Shown piece after piece: positions 16,152 to 22,004 of a stretch of 24,466 nucleotides of DNA. Position numbers and translations under genes: made by a program. The DNA is taken from NCBI GenBank assembly GCA_036787815.1, contig DAIQOP010000021.1, positions 1 through 24,466 on the forward strand. Reading direction: 5' to 3'. The notes beneath the pieces were generated by a model, which was given only the letters and a program-made list of their open reading frames with translations, was not told where the DNA came from and made no database searches. Every line of letters begins with the position of its first letter. Positions within the stretch are counted from its first letter, which is position 1. Source of the DNA: DATBAK01 sp036787815. Its GTDB lineage: Bacteria > Actinomycetota > Acidimicrobiia > IMCC26256 > PALSA-610.

Positions 16152-16943
16152 GAAGCGGCGGCCGGGCGCGGGTGCGGGGAGGGGTGCGAGCTGCACCACC
16201 GCCGACGCGCGCACGTCGGAACCGACCGTGAGCCACGCGCGGAGCTCGTCGCCCTCGTCGCCGGCACCGCCGGGCACGACGAGGGCGACGACCTCGACCG
16301 CGTCGGTGGGCTCGATCCCGCTCCGGAACTCGAGCTCGGCCCGGGCGACCCGCCGCCCGGCAGCGAGCCGGGCCAGCGCCTCCTCGACCGGTGCCCAGTA
16401 CGCCGCGTTGTTCACGTGGCCGAGCACGTCGATGTCGGTGACCCGCAGCGGCCACGGTGCGCCTCGCGCGCCGGCGGGTGGCGGGCCGTGCCGGAGGCGT
16501 TGACCGACGCGCCGACCGCCGGCGGCTTCGCCGTACACCGCGTCGAAGCCGGCGCCGAGCGGGATCGGCCGCCCGGTCGCGGGATCGACGAGCACCCACA
16601 GCGCGCCGGCCCGCACGACCACCTCGCCGGCGAGCTCGACATCGGTCCGGCGCTCGGCCCAGCGCGCACCGGTGCCCGAGCACCAGGTGACCAGCGTGAG
16701 GTCGTCGTACAGGCGAGGAGTGCGCCGGTCGTCGAGCTCGATCACGAGGCGCCGCACGACCCAGGCCGCGTCGGGCGCGTGCGCGGCGTCGGCGGTGTCG
16801 TCGCCCGACACGTCCTGGAGCAGGCGCGCGATCGCGTCGAGCCGCAGCCTCCCGCCGGGCGACACGTCGGCGAGCCGCACGCGCGCCGTGCCGGCGAACC
16901 GTCGGCCGCTCGCCGGACGCGATACCAGCTCGTCACCGGCCAC
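16149..16943 (-). CDS. Acyl-ACP-thioesterase-like double hotdog protein
   Basis: A 264-residue protein with two hotdog halves, as in the FatA/FatB acyl-ACP thioesterase family. The first half has ADVSPGGRLRLDAIARLLQD (25-44); the second has DIDVLGHVNNAAYW (170-183), where Asp172, His176, the NN pair and Tyr182 match the family's active region. It would release a free fatty acid from acyl-ACP or acyl-CoA. It is somewhat shorter than plant enzymes and Gly/Ala-rich between the halves. The GTG start at 16943 has a TAGGTT box 6 nt upstream. It is the first gene of a minus-strand run with the LLM oxidoreductase and the aldehyde dehydrogenase fusion, and divergent from a histidine phosphatase. Confidence 0.82.
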   Translation of the reverse strand: MAGDELVSRPASGRRFAGTARVRLADVSPGGRLRLDAIARLLQDVSGDDTADAAHAPDAAWVVRRLVIELDDRRTPRLYDDLTLVTWCSGTGARWAERRTDVELAGEVVVRAGALWVLVDPATGRPIPLGAGFDAVYGEAAGGRRVGQRLRHGPPPAGARGAPWPLRVTDIDVLGHVNNAAYWAPVEEALARLAAGRRVARAELEFRSGIEPTDAVEVVALVVPGGAGDEGDELRAWLTVGSDVRASAVVQLAPLPAPAPGRRF

Positions 16944-16949
16944 GGACGG

Positions 16950-16955
16950 AACCTA
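16950..16955 (-). promoter_or_regulatory. Putative -10 box TAGGTT, leaderless thioesterase-like gene
   Basis: TAGGTT on the minus strand ends 6 nt before the GTG at 16943. It shares its TA step (16954-16955) with the opposite-strand box TACCCT. Confidence 0.5.
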
Positions 16956-16959
16956 CCCT
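16954..16959 (+). promoter_or_regulatory. Putative -10 box TACCCT, histidine phosphatase gene
   Basis: TACCCT lies 33 nt before the TTG at 16993, giving a short leader with a GGAGAG ribosome site. It overlaps the minus-strand box at 16950-16955. Confidence 0.35.
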
Positions 16960-16992
16960 GGCCGCCGCTTCCGCCACCGTCTGGAGAGATCG

Positions 16993-17658
16993 TTGCCCGA
17001 CGCCCCCGAAGGCTTCCGCCAACACCGTTTCACGCCACCGCCGGGATCGACGACCGTGCTCCTCGTGCGCCACGGCGAGTCGGCACCGGCTCGGCCCGAC
17101 GCGCCCTTCGCCCTCCGCGACGGTCACGGCGACCCGGAGCTCGACCCGGTCGGAGTGGCCCAGGCCGAGCGGGTCGGGGCCCGCCTCGCGGGCGAACGGG
17201 TGGACGCCATCTACGTCACCACGTTGCGGCGGACCCACGAGACCGCGGCCCCGCTCGCGCAGCGGCTCGCACTCACGCCGATCGTCGAACCCAATCTGCG
17301 CGAGGTCTTCCTCGGCGAGTGGGAGGGTGGTGCGCTGCGCGTGCGTGCCGCGGCCGGCGACCCGATCTTCGAGGAGATCTTCCGTCAGGAGCGTTGGGAC
17401 GTGATCCCGGGCGCCGAGCCGCTCGACGACTTCCACGCGCGCACGCAGCGCGGATTGCAGCGGATCGTCGACGCGCACCCCGACGGACGCGTGGTCGTCG
17501 TCGTCCACGGTGGTGTGATCGGGCAGCTCCTGCACCACATCACCGGATCGCGGCGCTTCGCGTTCTCGAGCGCCGACAACGCCTCGATCAGCGAGATCGC
17601 GGTCACCTCCGAGCGTTCCGTGCTCCGCCGCTACAACGACACCAGCCATCTGGTCTGA
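16993..17658 (+). CDS. Histidine phosphatase family protein
   Basis: A protein of about 221 residues of the phosphoglycerate-mutase-like histidine phosphatase superfamily. The phosphorylated histidine is in LVRHGES (26-29 for RHGE); TTLRRTHETAAPL and the second histidine in VVVVVHGGVIGQLL complete the site. Members remove phosphate from sugars, nucleotides or proteins; the substrate is unknown. The start is a TTG at 16993, chosen because GGAGAG lies 5 nt upstream and a -10-like box 33 nt upstream; no ATG or GTG fits before the RHG motif. Its 3' end overlaps the convergent hydrolase gene by 28 bp (17631-17658). Confidence 0.87.
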   Translation: MPDAPEGFRQHRFTPPPGSTTVLLVRHGESAPARPDAPFALRDGHGDPELDPVGVAQAERVGARLAGERVDAIYVTTLRRTHETAAPLAQRLALTPIVEPNLREVFLGEWEGGALRVRAAAGDPIFEEIFRQERWDVIPGAEPLDDFHARTQRGLQRIVDAHPDGRVVVVVHGGVIGQLLHHITGSRRFAFSSADNASISEIAVTSERSVLRRYNDTSHLV

Positions 17659-18254
17659 TCGGCGAGCGTCGCGACGAGCGCTTCGGTGTGCGGGCGCAAG
17701 CGGCCGTCGCCCGGTGCGCCGCCTTCGTGCGCGTCCCAGTAGCTCCCGAAGCCCCGGATGCGCGGCGGGAGCTCGAGCTGCACTCCCCCGCCCCGGACGC
17801 GATTGACCGGGTTCGCCGGGTGCACGCCACGCAGTGCCGGCGGCATGAGGTCGACGTCGTCGAGGAACGTATAGCCGGGCAGTGCCGCGCGCAGGCTGCC
17901 CGCGAGCCTCGCGGCGAGGTCGCGACCGCAGCCTCCGACCAGCACCGTGGTCCAGCGGTCGTCGGAGGTGCGGAGCCCGCCGTAGCCGTGCAGCGACACG
18001 ACGACCTCGACGTGGTCGAGGAACGCGGTCAGCGCGTCGGATTCCGACGGGTCGTACGCCGACGACGGCAGGTGCCAGCGCAGGTCCGAAGGCTGCACGA
18101 CGGCGTACAGCGACGCGCCCGAGCGCCGGCTCGCGTCCTCGGCGATCTCGAAGGTGCCCCGCTCGAGGCCGCCGTGCAACGCGAGGAATCCCACCCGCGA
18201 CCCCAGGTGCAGGCGTTCGCGGACACCGTCGTGGGCGAGCAGCTGCTGCAGCAT
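17631..18254 (-). CDS. Poly-gamma-glutamate hydrolase family protein
   Basis: The 207-residue protein resembles the poly-gamma-glutamate hydrolase/DUF867 family, zinc peptidase-like enzymes first known from phages of capsule-forming Bacillus. FLALHGGLERGTFEIAED (23-40) has the probable metal ligands His27 and Glu31; His89 in VVVSLHGYGG and Glu161 in VQLELPPRIR fit the remaining active-site positions. It has no signal peptide, so the substrate may be something other than an extracellular polymer. The ATG at 18254 begins 2 bp after the stop of the AlaX-like gene, so the pair is almost certainly co-transcribed and perhaps translationally coupled. Family assignment is from motif memory and is moderate. 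Confidence 0.75.
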   Translation of the reverse strand: MLQQLLAHDGVRERLHLGSRVGFLALHGGLERGTFEIAEDASRRSGASLYAVVQPSDLRWHLPSSAYDPSESDALTAFLDHVEVVVSLHGYGGLRTSDDRWTTVLVGGCGRDLAARLAGSLRAALPGYTFLDDVDLMPPALRGVHPANPVNRVRGGGVQLELPPRIRGFGSYWDAHEGGAPGDGRLRPHTEALVATLADQTRWLVSL

Positions 18255-18256
18255 CG

Positions 18257-18976
18257 CTAGGCGTCGAGCACGCGGATCCGGAGGCGCTTGTTGCCCTTGC
18301 CCTTGCTCTCGGTCTTCACCACTTCGAAACGGCCGATCTCGGCGGTGGAGGCAACGTGCGTGCCGCCGTCGGCCTGCTTGTCGAACCCGACGATGTCGAC
18401 GATGCGGATCTCGGTGACCGACTCCGGGATCAGGTTCACCTTGGTGCGGATCAGGTCTGCGTCGGTCACGGCGGTGTCGCGCGGCAGGAACGACACCTCG
18501 ATCGGGTAGTCGGCCGCGATCGCGGCGTTCACCAGGTCTTGGACGCGTCGCGCGAAGCCCTCCGGCAGCGGATCGAACTCGAAGTCCATGCGCGCTTCGA
18601 GCGGTTCCATGTTTCCGCCGGTGACGGCCTTCCCCCACTCGTTCCAGATCGCCCCGCAGAGCACGTGCATCGCGGTGTGGGTACGCATCAACCGGTGCCG
18701 GCGTTCCCACTCGACGACACCGTGCACGGCCGCGCCCTCGGCGGGCGGCTCACCCGCGACCGTGTGCCACACGAGGTCGCCCTCTTTGCGGACGTCGGTC
18801 ACGGCGAACCCGTCGAGCGTTCCCGTGTCGTGCGGTTGACCCCCGCCGGTCGGGTAGAAGGCCGTGCGATCGAGGGCCACCTCGGCGGCGTTCGCGTCGG
18901 TCGCGCGCGCCGCCACGACCCGGGCGTCGAACTCCCGGAGGTAGGCGTCGCGCAGGTAGAGCAGCTCGGTCGCCAT
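18257..18976 (-). CDS. Alanyl-tRNA editing protein (AlaX-like)
   Basis: The 239-residue protein matches the free-standing editing domain of alanyl-tRNA synthetase. RTAFYPTGGGQPHDTG (38-53) is the glycine-rich motif, the metal-binding HxxxH is His100/His104 (RTHTAMH), and the C-terminal pair is Asp203...His207 in ADGGTHV. In classic AlaX this last motif is CxxxH; here aspartate replaces the cysteine. The enzyme removes serine or glycine wrongly attached to tRNA-Ala. The ATG at 18976 is preferred to the in-frame ATG at 18988 because the latter lies inside a TATGGT box whose end is 7 nt from 18976. A hydrolase gene follows 2 bp downstream. Confidence 0.88.
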   Translation of the reverse strand: MATELLYLRDAYLREFDARVVAARATDANAAEVALDRTAFYPTGGGQPHDTGTLDGFAVTDVRKEGDLVWHTVAGEPPAEGAAVHGVVEWERRHRLMRTHTAMHVLCGAIWNEWGKAVTGGNMEPLEARMDFEFDPLPEGFARRVQDLVNAAIAADYPIEVSFLPRDTAVTDADLIRTKVNLIPESVTEIRIVDIVGFDKQADGGTHVASTAEIGRFEVVKTESKGKGNKRLRIRVLDA

Positions 18977-18983
18977 CGATTCG

Positions 18984-18989
18984 ACCATA
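18984..18989 (-). promoter_or_regulatory. Putative -10 box TATGGT, leaderless alaX-like gene
   Basis: TATGGT on the minus strand ends 7 nt before the ATG at 18976, with no Shine-Dalgarno sequence between. Confidence 0.5.
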
Positions 18990-19045
18990 GCGGCCGGGCC
19001 CGAGCCGGCACACTGTTCGCCAACCGGGGGCGTCGCGGCTTGACT

Positions 19046-19678
19046 ATGCCCGTGACCGCGCAACCTCCCGAGCGCATCCTCCTGCGCGGACGGCTCACCG
19101 GCGAGCCCCCGGTCGGGATGCAGCTGCGCGCGCTCAAGGTCGCCGACGCCGTCGCGGTCGCCGCCGCCGTGGCCGAGAACCTCGAGCATCTCAAGCCGTG
19201 GATGCCGTGGGCCGGCGTCGAGTCGGCCGATCCCCGCTTCCAGCGCCGGCGCCTCGCCGAGGCCGAGCTGCAGTGGTCGCGCGGTGCCGACTTCGGCTAC
19301 GGCCTGTTCGCGACCGACGGCGACACCGACCGGATGCTGGGCGCGTTCGGGCTCACCGCGCGGCGCGGTCCGCGAACCCTCGAGATCGGCTACTGGCTCC
19401 GGTCGGATGCGACGGGGCGCGGCCTCGCGACGCGCGCCGTCGGCGCGCTCACCGACGTCGCCGTCGCGCAACCCGACCTCGACCGCGTGCTCGTGTACTG
19501 CGACGAGGCGAACCACGCGAGCGCGGCGATCCCCCGCCGCCTCGGCTACCACCTCGACCGGATCGTCGCGGTACCGCCCGAGGCGACCGCGGAGACCGGC
19601 CGCCAGCAGGAGTGGGTGATGCGCCCGGCCGAGTGGCGCGAGCTGCGCGCCGCCGAAGGCCGCGTCGAAGACCGGTAG
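19046..19678 (+). CDS. GNAT-family N-acetyltransferase (RimJ/RimL-like)
   Basis: The 210-residue protein has the GNAT fold as in RimJ/RimL-type enzymes: LRALKVADAVAVAAAVAEN at the start, LEIGYWLRSDATGRGLATRA (acetyl-CoA loop RGLATRAV) and DEANHASAAIPRRLGYHLD near the end. It transfers an acetyl group from acetyl-CoA to an amine, perhaps a protein N-terminus or an amino sugar; the substrate cannot be told. The start is ATG 19046, or GTG 19052 two codons later; neither has a good ribosome site. It is divergent from the AlaX-like gene with 69 bp between starts and ends 6 bp before the convergent acyl-CoA dehydrogenase. Confidence 0.85.
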   Translation: MPVTAQPPERILLRGRLTGEPPVGMQLRALKVADAVAVAAAVAENLEHLKPWMPWAGVESADPRFQRRRLAEAELQWSRGADFGYGLFATDGDTDRMLGAFGLTARRGPRTLEIGYWLRSDATGRGLATRAVGALTDVAVAQPDLDRVLVYCDEANHASAAIPRRLGYHLDRIVAVPPEATAETGRQQEWVMRPAEWRELRAAEGRVEDR

Positions 19679-19684
19679 CGAGCG

Positions 19685-20944
19685 CTATCCGGCGGTTTGG
19701 GTGCCGACCGCGAGGTTGCGGAACGGGGTCGCCTTGTCGGGGCCGGGCTCCTTCGGGAGGCCGAGCACGCGCTCGCCGATGATGTTGCGCTGCACCTGGT
19801 CGGTGCCGCCGTAGATCGACGGGCCGGGCGAGAACAGCGTCATCTCCTGTACGAGACCACCGCCCGAGGTCGCCGGGCCCATGATCATCCCCTCGGGGCC
19901 GATGATCTGGTTCCCGAGCTCGCGGTTGAGGCGCAGCAGATCGCTCATCATGAGCTTGGCGATGTTGGGCGCGCCGGCCGATGCGCCGCCGCCGCGCATG
20001 CGCAACGACGAGAACTTCCCGATCCGGTTGAGGATGTAGAGGCGGGCGAGGCCCTGGCGCACGACCGCGTCGTCGCTCTTGCCGAGCGTGCGGGCGAGGC
20101 CGATGAGCCGGTCGGTCATCCCTTCGCCGCCACCTCCGGTCCCGCCGGTGCGCACCTGGCCGACGAACTCCCCGGCCTTGCGTTCCAGATGCCCCGCCAT
20201 CGGGCCGGGGAACGCGGCCCCCGCGGCGCCGCCACCACCGCTGCCGAGACTGGCGCGCTCGGCGGCGAGCGTGGTGTTGGTGACCGCCCATCCGTTGTTG
20301 AGGCCACCGATCACGTTCTCGGCGCCGACGCGCGCGTCGTCGATGAACACCTCGTTGAAAAGCGCGCGGCCGGTCATCTCCTTGAGCGGCCGCACGTCGA
20401 CGCCGGGCTGGCGCATCTCGAAGCCGAAATAGGTGATCCCCGCGTGCTTCGGAAGATCGGGGTCGGTGCGCGCGATGAGCATACCGAGGTTGCAGAGCTG
20501 CGCCGTCGACGTCCAGACCTTCTGACCGTTGATCACGTACTCGTCGCCGTCGAGCTCGGCCCGGCATTGGAGACCGGCGAGGTCGGAGCCGGCACCGGGC
20601 TCGCTGAACAGCTGGCACCACGCGTCCTGCCCGGCGAGGATGCGCCAGAGCCAGGTGTCCTTCTGCTCGCGGCTGCCGTGACGCGCGATCGTCGGCGCCG
20701 CGAGCGCGTAGCCGAGCCCCGAGGGCGGGCCGATCGCGCCGGCGGCCGTGATCTCCTCGGCCACCACGTTGGCGAGCGCGCGCGGGTAGCCCTTCCCGAA
20801 GCAGTCTTCGGGGAACGTCGGAGCGGCGTAGCCCGAGTGCGCGAGGCGCTCCCACCACTCGCCGACCGTCAGGTCGGGATCCCAGCTCTCGGCCAACCAC
20901 GCACGCACCTCCGTGCGCACCTGCTCGGCGGTCGGTTCGCTCAC
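19685..20944 (-). CDS. Acyl-CoA dehydrogenase with glycine-rich inserts
   Basis: A 419-residue FAD enzyme of the acyl-CoA dehydrogenase family. LFSEPGAGSDLAGLQ is the FAD/substrate signature and QVQRNIIGERVLGLPKEP the C-terminal one. The loop that in many family members reads YEGT, with the catalytic glutamate, here reads IYGGTDQVQ, so the base is missing at that place and may be elsewhere or supplied by a partner subunit. Two glycine-rich stretches (GSGGGGAAGAA and GGTGGGGEG) flank a variable segment in the C-terminal domain and look like flexible inserts. The GTG start at 20944 has an AGGAGG site 6 nt upstream. It is the last gene of a minus-strand operon, 32 bp after the ArsC-like gene. 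Confidence 0.9.
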   Translation of the reverse strand: MSEPTAEQVRTEVRAWLAESWDPDLTVGEWWERLAHSGYAAPTFPEDCFGKGYPRALANVVAEEITAAGAIGPPSGLGYALAAPTIARHGSREQKDTWLWRILAGQDAWCQLFSEPGAGSDLAGLQCRAELDGDEYVINGQKVWTSTAQLCNLGMLIARTDPDLPKHAGITYFGFEMRQPGVDVRPLKEMTGRALFNEVFIDDARVGAENVIGGLNNGWAVTNTTLAAERASLGSGGGGAAGAAFPGPMAGHLERKAGEFVGQVRTGGTGGGGEGMTDRLIGLARTLGKSDDAVVRQGLARLYILNRIGKFSSLRMRGGGASAGAPNIAKLMMSDLLRLNRELGNQIIGPEGMIMGPATSGGGLVQEMTLFSPGPSIYGGTDQVQRNIIGERVLGLPKEPGPDKATPFRNLAVGTQTAG

Positions 20945-20976
20945 CGATTCCTCCTCATTCGCTCACGTTCGGTTCG

Positions 20977-21327
20977 TCACAGCAGCTCGGCCACGCGGTC
21001 GCTCGGGCGCGCGATGACGGCCCGCTCACCGCGGAACACCACCGGACGTTCCATCAGCTCGGGGTGCTCGAGCAGCAGCGCGACGACGGCCTCACGGCTC
21101 GTGTAGCTCGACGCGTCGAGCCCGAGCTCCTTGAACCGCTTGTCCTTGCGCACGAGCGCGCCGGGCGGATCGGAGATCGCGTCGAGGATGCGTTCGAGCG
21201 CGGCGCGGTCGGGCGGTTGCTTCAGGTACTCGACCACCTCGAAGTCGACGGCCCGTTCGCGAAGGATGTCGAGCGCACCTCGCGACTTGCTGCAACTCGG
21301 GTTGTGGTACACGACGACGTCACTCAT
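20977..21327 (-). CDS. ArsC-family reductase (thioredoxin fold)
   Basis: The 116-residue protein is a full-length ArsC/Spx-type protein. Cys12 in YHNPSCSKSRGAL is the arsenate-binding cysteine, and RPVVFRGERAVIARPSDRVAELL carries the C-terminal arginines of the arsenate reductase branch. It may reduce arsenate with glutaredoxin, or serve another redox role, as no arsenite pump or ArsR gene is nearby. Its ATG at 21327 overlaps the TGA of the aat gene as ATGA, which suggests translational coupling. The chromosomal setting between tRNA-protein transferase and fatty acid genes does not point to arsenic resistance. Confidence 0.9.
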   Translation of the reverse strand: MSDVVVYHNPSCSKSRGALDILRERAVDFEVVEYLKQPPDRAALERILDAISDPPGALVRKDKRFKELGLDASSYTSREAVVALLLEHPELMERPVVFRGERAVIARPSDRVAELL

Positions 21328-22004
21328 GTCGCTGAGGCTACCGAAGCGCCCGGGGCGGGGCCGAGAGCGGCCCGCAACCTCGCCAGGTACTCGGAACGCT
21401 CGATCGCGACGGCCCCGAGGGAGCTCAGATGCGGGGTGGTCCACTGCACGTCGAAGAGGGTCGCTCCGTCGAGGCGCAGGGTGTCGACGAGCGCCCACAG
21501 CGCGACCTTCGACGCGTCCCGCCGCGCGTGGAACATCGACTCCCCNNNNNNNNNNAAGAACCCGCCGATCCGGAGCCCGTAGACCCCGCCGGCGAGCTCG
21601 CCGTCCTCCCATACCTCGATGCTGTGGGCCCAGCCGAGCTCGGCCAGGCGCGTGTAGGCCACCGTGAACGACTCGTCGATCCACCCGTGAGGGCGGACCG
21701 GATCCGCGCAGCCCGCGACGACCGCCGCGAACGCGGTGTCGAAGGTGACCGCGAAGCGGGAGCGGGCCCGGTGCAGGCTGCGGCTCGCGTGGAAGCCGTC
21801 GAGCGGCATGATCCCGCGCGGGTCGGGCGACCACCAGGCGATCGCCGCTCGGCGCCCGAGCCGCATCGGGAACAGACCGGCGCGGTACGCGGCCAGCAGC
21901 GTTCCCGGTTGGAGATCGGCTCCGATGCCGACGATGCCCTGCTCGTCGGCGCGGCGCGGGTCGGGCAGCTCCCACGCGCACGGGGGCGGCTCGACCGGGA
22001 TCAA
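21324..22004 (-). CDS. aat: Leucyl/phenylalanyl-tRNA-protein transferase (contains N gap)
   Basis: Aat adds Leu or Phe from aminoacyl-tRNA to proteins with N-terminal Lys or Arg, marking them for ClpS/ClpAP-type degradation. The 226-residue frame has the family motifs GIVGIGADLQPGTLLAAYR, LFPM, WWSPDPRG (57-64), GWIDESFTVAYTRLAELG, AHSIEVWEDGELAGGVYGL and GESMFHARRDASKVALWALV. Ten Ns at 21546-21555 fall just before GESMF. The frame is kept across them, and the family pattern there suggests about 4 real bases rather than 10. The start is a TTG at 22004 that overlaps the TGA of the preceding acyl-CoA dehydrogenase (TTGA), since the family start region begins there and no ATG/GTG fits. Its own stop overlaps the ArsC start. 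Confidence 0.9.
   Translation of the reverse strand: MIPVEPPPCAWELPDPRRADEQGIVGIGADLQPGTLLAAYRAGLFPMRLGRRAAIAWWSPDPRGIMPLDGFHASRSLHRARSRFAVTFDTAFAAVVAGCADPVRPHGWIDESFTVAYTRLAELGWAHSIEVWEDGELAGGVYGLRIGGFXXXXGESMFHARRDASKVALWALVDTLRLDGATLFDVQWTTPHLSSLGAVAIERSEYLARLRAALGPAPGASVASAT
21546..21555. other. Run of 10 Ns (assembly gap) inside aat
   Basis: Ten undetermined bases, probably a scaffold filler. Flanking codons stay in one frame, so the true missing length should be 1 mod 3. Confidence 0.95.

Noticed and set aside
18986..18988. In-frame upstream ATG as the AlaX start
   Set aside because: It lies inside the TATGGT box; the ATG at 18976 has the spacing seen before other genes.
20977..21327. 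Arsenic resistance locus
   Set aside because: Only an ArsC-like gene is present, embedded in an unrelated operon; no ArsR, ArsB or Acr3 gene is seen.
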